64,000 nucleotides of DNA from Neptuniibacter caesariensis (GCF_000153345.1 NZ_CH724126.1:340774-404773), one strand, 5' to 3'. Shown: positions 52,202 through 62,111, numbered from the stretch's first letter. The notes: a model not told the origin generated them from the sequence alone. A program made the numbers and translations.

Positions 52202-52301
52202 GACAGACTATGTATTGACGCTTTGTCGATATATTTTGACATAGTTTATAAAGAGAGGAAGTTAGATCTTCGATAGTCTTCTTTAAGAGGAGGAGATCGA
52301 G

Positions 52302-52709
52302 ATGACAAACAGAATTAGCAAAGGGATCTATCAACTGGTAGAGGAAGCAAACAAGATTGTAGAAGAGATTAGCGTTCAACAGGCGAAGGCCCTGTTAGGC
52401 CAGGAGGGGATCCAGTTTATCGATATCCGGGATATCCGAGAGTTGCAGCGTGATGGCCAGATTCCAGGGGCATACCATTGCCCACGAGGTATGTTGGAAT
52501 TCTGGGTAGACCCCGAAAGCCCTTATGCGAAAACTATTTTCCAGAAAGATCTTACCTTTGTTCTGTATTGTGCAGGGGGATTAAGGTCAGCCCTTGCTGG
52601 ACGGGCCATTGTCGAGATGGGCCTGGAAAAGGTGAAGCATGTACATGGTGGTTTTGGTGCCTGGCGCGATGCTGAAGGCGCTATCGTTGAGTATCGGAGC
52701 CGAGGTTAG
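52302..52709 (+). CDS. Rhodanese-like domain protein
   Basis: A single-domain rhodanese of 135 aa. The active-site Cys90 lies in CAGGLRSA, a six-residue loop fitting sulfur-transferase specificity; IQFIDIRDIRELQRDGQIPG is the conserved first strand and HVHGGFGAW the C-terminal signature. No signal peptide. AGGAGGAGATCGAG gives a strong ribosome site. Its sulfur donor is unknown. Confidence 0.92.
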   Translation: MTNRISKGIYQLVEEANKIVEEISVQQAKALLGQEGIQFIDIRDIRELQRDGQIPGAYHCPRGMLEFWVDPESPYAKTIFQKDLTFVLYCAGGLRSALAGRAIVEMGLEKVKHVHGGFGAWRDAEGAIVEYRSRG

Positions 52710-52717
52710 AAAGTCAG

Positions 52718-52739
52718 AGGGCTTTTCAGAGAAAGCCCT
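52718..52739. terminator. Convergent hairpin between rhodanese and LysR genes
   Basis: AGGGCTTT (52718-52725) and AAAGCCCT (52732-52739) form an 8-bp stem. The flanking T-runs are short. It overlaps the LysR stop region. Confidence 0.55.
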
Positions 52740-53622
52740 TCTCCAATTCAGAGAGTCGGCCTTCCACAAAATGGATAAACAGCTCCAGTTTTTTGGTTTT
52801 TATCCGGTCAGGGTAGAGTGCAAACAAGCCGATATCATCGGTCTTCCAATCGTCAAATAGTGAGACCAACTGGCCCGATTTAAGTGCGTCGGAGCAAACA
52901 GATGTCGGCATAATGGCAATACCTAGCCCCTTTTTAGCCGCTTTTAGCAGCATATCGAAGCTGTTTGCCGAAAGGCGGTTATTTGCCTGGACCATGACCT
53001 CTTGTTCGCCTTTCATCAGCTTTAACTGTTGATAACTGCTGTAAGGGAAGGTGATCAACTGGTGCTGTTTGAGTTGATCCGGATGTGAAGGGCGGCCATG
53101 CTCATTCAGATATTCGGGGGAGCAGCAGAGGAAGAACCGACTGGACATTATTTTCTTCGCAATAAGGTTCGAATCTTTAGGGCTGCCGCCACGAATAGCG
53201 ATATCGAACCCTTCCTTAATGATATCCACAACATCGTTGGTCATATGAATATCCAGCTGGATCTGCGGGTGCTGTTTTGCAAAGTCACAGATGATCTCGT
53301 TTAACAGCCGGATGCCGATCTCTACCGGCATGGTTATACGCAACTCCCCCGCCGGGTGCTTCTGAAAACTGGCTGCTGAACTCTCAATTTCAAGCACCTG
53401 AGAAAGCAGAGGGGAGGTACTGTTATAGAGGTACTGGCCCGCTTCGGTCAGGCTGAGCTTGCGGGTATCACGATTAATCAGTTTTACTCCGAGCCGCTCT
53501 TCCAGCTGCTTTACTCGTCGACTGACGGTGGCTTTGGGAATATTCAGTTGCAGCCCCGCCTGTGTATAACTACTCAGTTCGGCGACCTTATTAAAGATGA
53601 CTGTATCGTCCAGGTTGCTCAT
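52726..53622 (-). CDS. LysR-family regulator, divergent from fahA
   Basis: A 298-aa LysR-type protein: HTH in residues 1-60 (SSYTQAGLQLNIPKATVSRR) and a substrate-binding-like effector domain to about 290. It belongs to the CrgA/AaeR-like branch by its VSRRVKQLEERLGVKL pattern. It lies 134 bp from fahA and is its likely regulator, though not shown. Confidence 0.87.
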   Translation of the reverse strand: MSNLDDTVIFNKVAELSSYTQAGLQLNIPKATVSRRVKQLEERLGVKLINRDTRKLSLTEAGQYLYNSTSPLLSQVLEIESSAASFQKHPAGELRITMPVEIGIRLLNEIICDFAKQHPQIQLDIHMTNDVVDIIKEGFDIAIRGGSPKDSNLIAKKIMSSRFFLCCSPEYLNEHGRPSHPDQLKQHQLITFPYSSYQQLKLMKGEQEVMVQANNRLSANSFDMLLKAAKKGLGIAIMPTSVCSDALKSGQLVSLFDDWKTDDIGLFALYPDRIKTKKLELFIHFVEGRLSELEKGFL

Positions 53623-53756
53623 GTCCGGTACTCTTTATTACCAAAGAAGTAAATAAACGTGTTCCAATAATGAGACAGTTTAACCCAGTTATGCGTATTG
53701 ATGTTTTGTTTTATGAGACTAGAGTGTAGGGATAGTTTTTTAACAGGCGATTTTTC

Positions 53757-55073
53757 ATGCAGCTCAATGAAACTCATAATCCGCAGCTACGTAGCTGGGT
53801 TAGCTCTGCCAATACCGGTAAGACTGACTTCCCGATCCAGAACCTACCTTTTGCGATTTTCCGTCGTGCCGGCTCAAGTGAGACCTTTCGTGGCGGTGTG
53901 GCTATCGGTGATCAGGTGCTGGATCTGGCTCAGGTTGCTGATCAAGCGCTCATGTCGGGTCTGGCTCAGGCTGCGCTGGTTGCAGCGGCCAAGCCTCAGT
54001 TAAATGAATTTATGGGTATGGGGCGTGATGCCTGGTCTGCGCTTCGTGAAGCGTTGTCGCTGGCGTTACGTGAGGGCAGTCCTTTTGTGAATGAGCTAAC
54101 CTCCGCACTGATTGCCCAGAGCGAGGTTGAATTTGATCTACCCTGTCAGATCGGCGACTACACTGACTTTTATACCTCGATTCACCATGCCACCGCCGTA
54201 GGTTCGTTATTCAGACCGGATAATCCATTGTTGCCAAACTATAAGTGGGTACCGATCGGTTATCACGGCCGTTCCTCCTCTATTGGGGTTTCGGGGCAAT
54301 CCTTCCGCCGGCCTATGGGACAAACCAAAGCGCCTGATGCATCAGAGCCAAGCTTCGGCCCCTGTAAACGTCTTGATTATGAACTTGAGATGGGGATCTA
54401 TATTGGTCGCGGCAATGATTTTGGAGAGGCCGTCACGATCGATAACAGTGATGAGCATATCTTTGGTATGTGCTTATTCAATGACTGGTCGGCAAGGGAT
54501 ATTCAGGCCTGGGAGTATCAGCCTTTAGGTCCGTTTCTGGCAAAGAACTTTGCCTCTACTGTTTCCCCCTGGATTGTAACAATGGAAGCTTTAGCTCCTT
54601 TCCGCAGGCCCTGGCACAGAGATGAGGCTGACCCTCAGCCACTGGCTTATCTGGACTCTGCCCTCACTCGAGAGCAGGGTGCCCTTGATATTGCACTGGA
54701 AGTGTTGATTGAAACAGAACAGATGCGTGAGCAAGGTGAGTTACATAGTCTGGCGCGTTCCAACTTTATACATTCCTATTGGACCGTGAGCCAGATGGTT
54801 ACTCACCATACCGTTAATGGCTGCAATATGCGCCCAGGAGACCTACTCGGCAGTGGCACCCAATCCGGCCCGGAACAGGAAGAAGCAGGCTCAATCCTTG
54901 AACTCACTAAAGGCGGAAAAGAGCCTCTCAGTTTAGCTAATGGCGAGCAAAGAACCTTTCTGGAAGATGGCGATGCCATTATTCTGCGCGGATTCTGTGA
55001 GGCCGAGGGTTCCGCACGTATTGGTTTTGGCGAAGTCTGGTCAAAAGTATTACCAGCCCTCAACAAAAAGTAA
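53757..55073 (+). CDS. fahA: Fumarylacetoacetase
   Basis: A 438-aa enzyme hydrolysing fumarylacetoacetate to fumarate and acetoacetate, the last step of tyrosine/homogentisate breakdown. The N-terminal SH3-like domain is residues 1-115. Metal and catalytic residues are recognisable in IGDYTDFYTSIHHATAVGSL, LDYELEMGIYIG and FNDWSARDIQAWEYQPLGPF. The ribosome site is weak (AGGCG). It is followed by a VOC protein and maiA, giving the end of the pathway; hmgA and hppD are not in the window. Confidence 0.95.
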   Translation: MQLNETHNPQLRSWVSSANTGKTDFPIQNLPFAIFRRAGSSETFRGGVAIGDQVLDLAQVADQALMSGLAQAALVAAAKPQLNEFMGMGRDAWSALREALSLALREGSPFVNELTSALIAQSEVEFDLPCQIGDYTDFYTSIHHATAVGSLFRPDNPLLPNYKWVPIGYHGRSSSIGVSGQSFRRPMGQTKAPDASEPSFGPCKRLDYELEMGIYIGRGNDFGEAVTIDNSDEHIFGMCLFNDWSARDIQAWEYQPLGPFLAKNFASTVSPWIVTMEALAPFRRPWHRDEADPQPLAYLDSALTREQGALDIALEVLIETEQMREQGELHSLARSNFIHSYWTVSQMVTHHTVNGCNMRPGDLLGSGTQSGPEQEEAGSILELTKGGKEPLSLANGEQRTFLEDGDAIILRGFCEAEGSARIGFGEVWSKVLPALNKK

Positions 55074-55103
55074 TTGAACCAAGATAAAAATAAGAGTGTT
55101 CTG

Positions 55104-55646
55104 ATGATCGATATTAAACAGATCCACCATGTGGCGTATCGCTGTAAAGATGCGAAAGAAACCGTCGCCTTTTATCAGGAAGTTCTGAATATGGACTTCC
55201 TGGTAGCGATAGCTGAAGACCGCGTACCTTCTACAAAAGCGCCCGATCCATATATGCATGTCTTCCTTGATGCTGGACAGGGGAATATTTTGGCTTTCTT
55301 TGAACTGCCTAATTCACCAGAGATGGACCGTGACCGAAATACGCCTGAATGGTGTCAGCATATCGCTTTTGAAGTGGCGGATATGGCTGCACTTGAGTCC
55401 GCTAAAATTGAGCTGGAAGCGCGCGGAATTGAAGTGGTGGGAATTACCGATCACGGCATTATTAAGTCGATCTATTTCTTCGATCCGAATGGCCATCGTT
55501 TGGAGCTAACCTGTCGAACGGGTACCGAAAAACAGCTACAGCAGTTGGCGGAAGTTGCGCCGTTAATGATAGAGGAATGGTCAAAAACCAAACGTGCCCC
55601 TAAGCACGCGGCCTGGTTACATGAGCAAGAGTTCAAAGACCTGTAA
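55104..55646 (+). CDS. VOC-superfamily protein in the tyrosine-degradation operon
   Basis: A 180-aa glyoxalase/dioxygenase-fold protein with two VOC half-motifs: HHVAYRCKDAKETVAFYQEV (8-27) and CQHIAFEVADMAALESAKIE. The likely metal ligands are His8 or His9, the His of CQHIAFE and the Glu of GHRLELTC. The ATG at 55104 is preferred; an earlier in-frame TTG overlaps the fahA end region. It lies between fahA and maiA, so it probably acts on an intermediate or by-product of that route. It is too short to be 4-hydroxyphenylpyruvate dioxygenase. Confidence 0.82.
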   Translation: MIDIKQIHHVAYRCKDAKETVAFYQEVLNMDFLVAIAEDRVPSTKAPDPYMHVFLDAGQGNILAFFELPNSPEMDRDRNTPEWCQHIAFEVADMAALESAKIELEARGIEVVGITDHGIIKSIYFFDPNGHRLELTCRTGTEKQLQQLAEVAPLMIEEWSKTKRAPKHAAWLHEQEFKDL

Positions 55647-55673
55647 ACGCTGATGTTGAGACAGTACTAATCG

Positions 55674-56303
55674 ATGATTTTGTACGATTATTTTCGCTCA
55701 TCTGCCGCCTATAGAGTGCGGATTGCGCTGAACTTAAAAGGGCTGCGCTATGAGCAGGTCCCGGTGAATTTACTGGAAAATGAGCAGCAGTCCTGCATGC
55801 ACAAGCGGCGTAATCCGCAGGGGCTGGTGCCTGCATTGAACCATAACGGTGAGTTATTGCAGCAGTCGCTGGCGATTTGTGAATATCTGGATGAGGTTTA
55901 TCCCGATAGTCCACGGCTGCTTCCAGATAGCCCGTTGGAAAGAGCGCGGGTTAGGGCGCTTGCTCAACTGATCGCCTGTGATATCCATCCTGTTAATAAC
56001 CTCAGGGTATTGAAATACCTGGAAAATGAGTTTTCCGTCGACGAAGCGCAGAAACGGCAGTGGTATAGGCACTGGATCGAAGAGGGGTTCAAAGCACTTG
56101 AGGTTCACTTGCAGCCATCGGCCAATCAATGGATGTTTTGCCAGGGTGACACGCCAGGGTTAGCTGATCTGTGTCTGGTGCCCCAATGCTATAACGCCAG
56201 GCGTTTTGATGTAGACCTAAGTCAGTTTCCAACCCTGTTACAAATAGAGGCTAACTGCGAGGAGCTACAGGCATTTAGTATGGCGCATCCAGAGATGCAG
56301 TGA
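55674..56303 (+). CDS. maiA: Maleylacetoacetate isomerase
   Basis: Zeta-class GST-like isomerase of 209 aa, converting maleylacetoacetate to fumarylacetoacetate with glutathione. The zeta-class active-site motif SSAAYRVRIALNLKG (residues 9-23) and NPQGLVPAL are present, and the helical domain includes IACDIHPVNNLRVLKYL. It is 27 bp after the VOC gene. Its substrate chain leads into FahA, encoded upstream. Confidence 0.94.
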   Translation: MILYDYFRSSAAYRVRIALNLKGLRYEQVPVNLLENEQQSCMHKRRNPQGLVPALNHNGELLQQSLAICEYLDEVYPDSPRLLPDSPLERARVRALAQLIACDIHPVNNLRVLKYLENEFSVDEAQKRQWYRHWIEEGFKALEVHLQPSANQWMFCQGDTPGLADLCLVPQCYNARRFDVDLSQFPTLLQIEANCEELQAFSMAHPEMQ

Positions 56304-56448
56304 TTTTAGAAGCGTACTAATACAAACCTCTTAAGTAATTTAAAAACCCTACAATAAGTAGCACTATTGTGGGGTGTGCGCGCTGGTTAAAAAATGTGCT
56401 AAGCTCGAATGATCTCAAGTTGGCTATGGATGTGCCGAGGTGATTAGG

Positions 56449-58233
56449 TTGTCTGAGAGAATTGCTGAGCTAGAAGCAGAAAATGCGTTGTTAAAGCAGC
56501 GTGTAATAGGGCTTTCGAAAGCTGAGAAAGTTCTCCGTGAAACCGAAGCACGTTATGCCCTTGCGATGCAGGGCGCCAATGAGGGGCTCTGGGACTGGGA
56601 CCCTGTCAGCAAAGAACTCTACCTTTCCGCACGCTTGCTCAGAACCATCGGGATGGGCAAAGACACCTTTAAGACCACCTCTAATGAGTGGCTATCCTGG
56701 GTTCATGAAGAGGATCGTGAACACTATCAGCAAGTTCTCTGCCACCACCTAAAAGGCGAAACCGAATATTTTCGTTGCGAGTACCGGGTTCAGAACAGTA
56801 GCGGTGGCTATGTCTGGGTACTGGCCCATGGTATGGCGCTACGTAATGATCAGAATATTGCCTACCGTATGGTGGGCTCTATTGGTGATATCACTGAGCA
56901 GAAAGAGTATCAGGATAAACTGCTCCATCAGGCGACCTACGATCATCTGACTGGCTTACCCAATCGCGCGCTGGCCCTGGATCGTCTCTCTGTTGCTATC
57001 TCTCGCTCACGAAGAAATAAAACCTCAGTCGGTTTATTATTTGTCGATCTGGATAACTTCAAAAAGATCAATGATACGCTGGGCCATGAGGTTGGGGATC
57101 TGCATCTGAAGGAGATTAGTAATCGACTCGGTTACTGTTTTCGCGAAGAGGATACGATTGCGCGATTAGGCGGCGATGAGTTTCTGGTTATCCTGCCAGA
57201 CCTTGATTCACCTAAACAGGTAGAAGAGGTGTGCGAACGTATCCTGGCGACGGCGATGCAGCCGGTGACCATTAATGGCTATGAATTTTCTACCTCTGCT
57301 AGTATCGGGGTGACGATCTACCCTGATGACGGTTATGAGCCCAGTGGGCTTCTGCGAAATGCTGATGCCGCTATGTATCAGGCAAAAGCGCAGGGTAAAG
57401 ATACATTCTGCTTTTTTACCCCGGAAATGGATCAGGAGACCGTGCGTAAATTTACCATGGAATCTTACTTACGCCAGGCTCTGTCTAAAGACCAGTTAAG
57501 CTTGCATTATCAGAGCATCGTTTCTGCGTCATCAGGTGATGTTGTTGGGGCTGAAGCTTTGCTACGTTGGCACTGTCCCGAATATGGTCAAGTGCCCCCA
57601 GATCAGTTTATTCCGCTGGCCGAAGAGTCGGGTTTAATTGTGACAATTGGTGACTGGGTATTGGAAACGGCCTGCTTACAGGCAGCTGAGTGGATGGCTA
57701 CGGCTTGTGTGCCCTTTAAGATCGCTGTGAATGTTTCTTATCCACAATTCCGGGATGGTCATATTGTTAGCACGGTGGAAAAAGTGCTCAAGAAAAGCGG
57801 CTTACCCGCCCAATGCCTGGAACTGGAATTAACCGAACGATTACTGATGGAGGATGAACGGGGCTGCGCTGAAGCGCTCAAAAAGCTCAGTGCAATGGGG
57901 GTTCAGTTATCTATTGATGATTTCGGCACTGGCTTTTCTGCGTTGAATTATCTGCAGCGCTTCCCCGTGAATACGCTAAAAATCGACCGAAGTTTCGTGG
58001 CTGAACTTGATTGTTCTAAAGAGAGCCCGGCACTCATTTCTGCGATTATTCAAATGGCCCATGCGTTGGGTATTGAAGTGGTCGGTGAGGGTGTAGAGAC
58101 CCGGCAGCAGGTAAACTTCTTAACCTTGCAGACTTGTGATTATCTCCAGGGTTATCATTTTGCCAGGCCGGTTCCGGCAGACCAGTTCCAGCTACAGTTT
58201 TCTGAAAGTTGCTATCTGGGCGCTTATATTTGA
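56449..58233 (+). CDS. PAS-GGDEF-EAL cyclic-di-GMP protein
   Basis: A soluble protein of about 594 aa. A short coiled coil (SERIAELEAENALLK) leads to a PAS domain (about 30-160), GGDEF (165-325) with active site GGDEF and intact inhibitory site REED five residues earlier, and EAL (340-590) with AEALLRW, NVSYPQF, DDFGTGFSALNYL and EGVET. Both enzymatic halves look complete. The start is uncertain: TTG at 56449 has GAGG (56437-56440) 8 nt upstream, while the GTG at 56440 overlaps that same ribosome site. Divergent promoters and terminators are not obvious. Confidence 0.85.
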   Translation: MSERIAELEAENALLKQRVIGLSKAEKVLRETEARYALAMQGANEGLWDWDPVSKELYLSARLLRTIGMGKDTFKTTSNEWLSWVHEEDREHYQQVLCHHLKGETEYFRCEYRVQNSSGGYVWVLAHGMALRNDQNIAYRMVGSIGDITEQKEYQDKLLHQATYDHLTGLPNRALALDRLSVAISRSRRNKTSVGLLFVDLDNFKKINDTLGHEVGDLHLKEISNRLGYCFREEDTIARLGGDEFLVILPDLDSPKQVEEVCERILATAMQPVTINGYEFSTSASIGVTIYPDDGYEPSGLLRNADAAMYQAKAQGKDTFCFFTPEMDQETVRKFTMESYLRQALSKDQLSLHYQSIVSASSGDVVGAEALLRWHCPEYGQVPPDQFIPLAEESGLIVTIGDWVLETACLQAAEWMATACVPFKIAVNVSYPQFRDGHIVSTVEKVLKKSGLPAQCLELELTERLLMEDERGCAEALKKLSAMGVQLSIDDFGTGFSALNYLQRFPVNTLKIDRSFVAELDCSKESPALISAIIQMAHALGIEVVGEGVETRQQVNFLTLQTCDYLQGYHFARPVPADQFQLQFSESCYLGAYI

Positions 58234-58406
58234 TTGAGAAGACAGACCTCAAAAGGTGACCCTGAATAAGAAAGGTTGCCCTAATCACATTGCCCCCGCA
58301 CTTTATTAATTGTGCTGAATCAAGCAAATGAATCCTGATCGCTTTGGTTAAAACCCCCTGTGCTAGGCTTAATTTACCCCGTCGTTTGTAAATTTGTTGG
58401 GTAGGT

Positions 58407-59090
58407 ATGAAAAGCATCGGTGTTGTTCTTTTATCTTTTGCTCTCTTTTTGAACCCGCTAGCCTGGGGGGGCGAGACCTGGAAAATAGCCTCGCTTAACT
58501 GGGAACCCTATTCGAGCGACCGGATGACGACCCAGGGTAATGCGATACAGAAGCTTCGGCATCTGCTGAAACAGAAAGATATTGAATTGATTGTCGATTT
58601 TTATCCCTGGGAACGTGCTCAGGAGATAGCGAAAGATCCCCAGTATATTGGTTATTTCCCTGCTTGGCCGGAAGAGGTTAAAGAGGGTTTTACGGCGTCA
58701 GCCAAAATTGATTGGTCGTGGATTGCTGTCCTGAGAAAGCGATCGACGATGTTGGAATACAGTAATGCCCGGCAGCTGTTTGCTTTCTACCGGGGAGGGT
58801 TAATCAGCACCTATTCTTATCCCACGCTAATTGCCGATCAGGCCAAAGCTCAGCGCCATAGAACAACCCTGGTGGCTAATGAATTAGCACTTCTCAAAGC
58901 ACTGATGGCAGATCAGATCGATTTTGCGGTGACTGATCCCTATGTTATGACTTACTTAGCTGACAAACTGGGTGTCGATGAGATTGAAGTGGATAAGGTG
59001 CTCATGCGTAAAGCTTTAGTGTTGGCGATTCGAAATGATGAACATGCTTCTGAGAGGTTACAGCTACTGCGTGACCTGCTAAATCATTAA
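58407..59090 (+). CDS. Periplasmic SBP_bac_3-type protein
   Basis: A 227-aa exported protein with a signal peptide (to about residue 21, ending AWGG) and a single type-3 solute-binding fold (WKIASLNWEPYSSDRMTTQG to the end). It has no nearby permease. It resembles stand-alone sensors for membrane signalling enzymes; the adjacent GGDEF-EAL protein gene converges with it. Its last 12 nt overlap that gene's 3' end (59079-59090). Ligand unknown. Confidence 0.82.
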   Translation: MKSIGVVLLSFALFLNPLAWGGETWKIASLNWEPYSSDRMTTQGNAIQKLRHLLKQKDIELIVDFYPWERAQEIAKDPQYIGYFPAWPEEVKEGFTASAKIDWSWIAVLRKRSTMLEYSNARQLFAFYRGGLISTYSYPTLIADQAKAQRHRTTLVANELALLKALMADQIDFAVTDPYVMTYLADKLGVDEIEVDKVLMRKALVLAIRNDEHASERLQLLRDLLNH

Positions 59091-62000
59091 CGCCGGTTCA
59101 TCCCGATCATAGGTCCAGCTTAATGGAGCTTTCCAGTTTGCCTGCCATTCTATAAATTGATCAGCAGAGATCGGTTTACTAATAAAATAGCCCTGCGCTT
59201 CCTGATAACCCAGGCTTAGCAAACGCTGACCTTGCTCTTCTGATTCAACCCCTTCGACCAGAATCTTCTTATCGAACGCTTTAGCTAATCCGATGGTGGC
59301 TGAGAGAATCGCCAGGTCTTCCTGATTGTTTAGCATGCCGTGAACAAAACTACGGTCAACTTTGAGTTCTTCCACAGGTAGTCGCTTTAGATAACTCATG
59401 GATGAGTAACCCGTACCGAAGTCATCCAGGGAAAAACTGATCCCCAGCGCCTTGCTCTCTTCAATAGCGTTTAAGGCGGTAGACATATTTTCCAGCGCAT
59501 GGGATTCAATCACTTCAATGCTAAGTCTTGTTCTGGCTGCTGGGCTCACTGTATGTAAAAGTTTCTCGAGACGTTTACTAAATTCAGAATCCTGCAACTG
59601 AAGGGGGCTGATATTGACACTGACGGGGATATCAAAGCCCGAATGTAACCATAGTTCGATCTGCTTGAGCGCAGTCAAAATAACCCATTCATCCAGATCA
59701 ACCGAAAGGGGGTGCGCGCTGATCGTAGGAATAAAGTCACCCGGCATAATGAGTCCCTCTTCAGGGTGCTGCCAGCGGATCAGAGCTTCTGCCCCGCAAA
59801 TCTGTCCGGTAAACATATTCACTTTGGGCTGGTAGTGAAGAACAAATTCACCCCGTTCTAGGGCGCGTCGAATATCTTCCAATGCCTGATGCTGGCCTCG
59901 GATGTATTGATCCTTCTCGGCATCGAAGAAATGGTAACGGTTTTTTCCAGCAAGCTTCGCCTGATACATCGCTTGGTCGGCTTCCCTGACCAACTTATCG
60001 GCATCGGTTGATCGCTGTTGGGGGTAAAGTGTCACGCCAATACTGGCTGAAACCTGAAGCTTGTAACCCTCAACAAAGATAGGTTTCGCCAGTTGTTCGA
60101 GAATATGATGGAGCTTATCTGTAAAGACTGAGTTGGGTTCTTCGAAGAACGCCCCGATAAATTCATCCCCGCCTACACGTCCGACAATATCCTGCTGTCC
60201 CATCGCTTTGGACATGCGGTTGGCCAGGGTCACCAATAACTGGTCGCCATATTCATGGCCGTAGGTGTCGTTGATATCTTTAAAACCATCTAAATCAAGA
60301 TAGAACACAGCCAGAGTTTTCATCTGCTTCATGGCATTTGCCATACCTTCATGTAACAGCTCGATGATATGGCGGCGGTTTGGTAACCCGGTGAGTGGAT
60401 CAAAGTTAGCAATCAACTCCAGCTTTTTCTGCTGCTCTTTAATTGTTGTGATGTCTGATAATAACGCAACAAAGTAGCCTTCATTTTCGCCATCCTTGAC
60501 GGAGCTGATGGTTAACATTTGCGCGTAGATGTCACCATTTTTCCGTTTATTCCACAATTCACCTGACCAGTAGCCTTTCTCAGTAATATCGTTCCAGAGA
60601 GAGTGGTAAAACTCCTTTCCATGATGGCCCGAGCTAAACAGGCTGGGTTTCTGGCCTATCACTTCCTCTTTTTTGTAACCGGTAATCTGTAACAGAGCAT
60701 CGTTGACATCGACAATCGTGCCGTCGCGTTCGGTAATTAAAATTCCTTCCCGAGCATGGGTGAATACACTCGCTGAAAGCTGCAGGGTTTGTTCCACCTG
60801 CTTACGTTCAGTGATATCTACCAGGCGCAAAACATACTGCTTTTGATCACCGGGTATGGTCTGAGTATTTAATGAGAAGTAGCGCTTAGTTCCCTCAATT
60901 GTCAGCTCAAGATCCTGTTCTTGATTAAGAGACAGGTTCAGAAATGACTGACCATTCGGTTTATGTTCCGTGGAAAATAAAGCGGAACTATGGATCTGGC
61001 TTATAAAACTGTCGATAGGTTGCCCGAGTAGAGAAGGGAAACTGTGTTTAAAGGCCTTGTTAGCGCGGCTGATCGTATTTCTCTGGCAGATAAAAATCAG
61101 GTCTGTTGCTGAATCGGTCACACTTTGAATAAAGCGCTGTTGCTGCTCAATTCTTCGCTTATTTCGGTAAAGTACAAAAGCAAACAGGAAGCTTAAACTG
61201 ATGATAAGTAGCGCAGATAAGATGATTTTTCTGATGAGGGCTTCTGTCTCAGGAAAGGCAATTTGGTTTAAGGGCGCGATCTGTAGGTAATAGCCAACAG
61301 GCTTTTCGCTAAGGCCAAAGATGGCGGTTGTGCTGATCAACTGAGCTTTTGTTACAAAAGGAGCCGTTTGATTTATGAGTTTTTCAACCCCAACTTCTTT
61401 GATCAAGGCGACATCATCTCTGATCACGTCAAAGTTGGCGACGTAATACCCATCAATGAAGGTATTGCTGATGGGTTTGGTTAACTGATCCTCAAAGCGT
61501 TTATCCGCCAGAACAACAGACTGAATACCGCTTTGCTCAAGCTCTTTAATGATCGAGTTAAAATGAGTGATCACTTCGACTACGCCGATAAACTCATGCT
61601 CTGCGAAGATCGGTACTATGGATTTAAAGCTGATAGTGAATTTACCGACACTGATCGTTTCAATTACGTGTGGTCGCTTTAAGATCTGTTGAATATCCTT
61701 GCGTACTTTGTAGATAGGGTCACCATACTTATCTACCCAGCTCCGACTGCGGCTAACCCCCGCACGATCAATCACCTGAATCCAGACATTTTTGTACTTG
61801 GTGTGTTTCCTGAGTTCAGCAGATAAGTGCTGGCTGGAGGCAACAAGTGAGTCTTCACTTGCACTGTTAAGAAGAACCGATTTTATGGTGCTGTTATCTG
61901 CCAGGGCCAGCGTTAATGCCAGGGTGCTTTTCTTTTTAGATTCGATCAGGCGCGCGACGTTCTGATTCATCTCCTCAGCAACACGTGAGTAGTGCCTTTC

Positions 62001-62111
62001 AGTGTGAGCGCTAATCGAGCTTTGGATTATCCCTATGACGAAAATGACCATGACTATTACGGCTGATCCGGCAGCAACAAAGAGGCGAAGGTTGTTGGCA
62101 GTCTTAGTCAT
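59079..62111 (-). CDS. Membrane sensor with PAS, GGDEF and EAL domains
   Basis: A 1010-aa inner-membrane protein. Two helices (about 10-30 and 290-312) enclose a periplasmic sensor domain of some 260 residues, probably CACHE-like. Then come PAS (about 325-440), PAS (about 445-560), GGDEF (about 575-735) and EAL (about 750-1000). The GGDEF motif is intact, but the RxxD inhibitory site is missing (GQQD instead). EAL residues are complete (AEALIRW, VNISPLQL, DDFGTGYSSMSYL, VEGVES). It may make or degrade c-di-GMP; the direction is unclear. Confidence 0.9.
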   Translation of the reverse strand: MTKTANNLRLFVAAGSAVIVMVIFVIGIIQSSISAHTERHYSRVAEEMNQNVARLIESKKKSTLALTLALADNSTIKSVLLNSASEDSLVASSQHLSAELRKHTKYKNVWIQVIDRAGVSRSRSWVDKYGDPIYKVRKDIQQILKRPHVIETISVGKFTISFKSIVPIFAEHEFIGVVEVITHFNSIIKELEQSGIQSVVLADKRFEDQLTKPISNTFIDGYYVANFDVIRDDVALIKEVGVEKLINQTAPFVTKAQLISTTAIFGLSEKPVGYYLQIAPLNQIAFPETEALIRKIILSALLIISLSFLFAFVLYRNKRRIEQQQRFIQSVTDSATDLIFICQRNTISRANKAFKHSFPSLLGQPIDSFISQIHSSALFSTEHKPNGQSFLNLSLNQEQDLELTIEGTKRYFSLNTQTIPGDQKQYVLRLVDITERKQVEQTLQLSASVFTHAREGILITERDGTIVDVNDALLQITGYKKEEVIGQKPSLFSSGHHGKEFYHSLWNDITEKGYWSGELWNKRKNGDIYAQMLTISSVKDGENEGYFVALLSDITTIKEQQKKLELIANFDPLTGLPNRRHIIELLHEGMANAMKQMKTLAVFYLDLDGFKDINDTYGHEYGDQLLVTLANRMSKAMGQQDIVGRVGGDEFIGAFFEEPNSVFTDKLHHILEQLAKPIFVEGYKLQVSASIGVTLYPQQRSTDADKLVREADQAMYQAKLAGKNRYHFFDAEKDQYIRGQHQALEDIRRALERGEFVLHYQPKVNMFTGQICGAEALIRWQHPEEGLIMPGDFIPTISAHPLSVDLDEWVILTALKQIELWLHSGFDIPVSVNISPLQLQDSEFSKRLEKLLHTVSPAARTRLSIEVIESHALENMSTALNAIEESKALGISFSLDDFGTGYSSMSYLKRLPVEELKVDRSFVHGMLNNQEDLAILSATIGLAKAFDKKILVEGVESEEQGQRLLSLGYQEAQGYFISKPISADQFIEWQANWKAPLSWTYDRDEPALMI

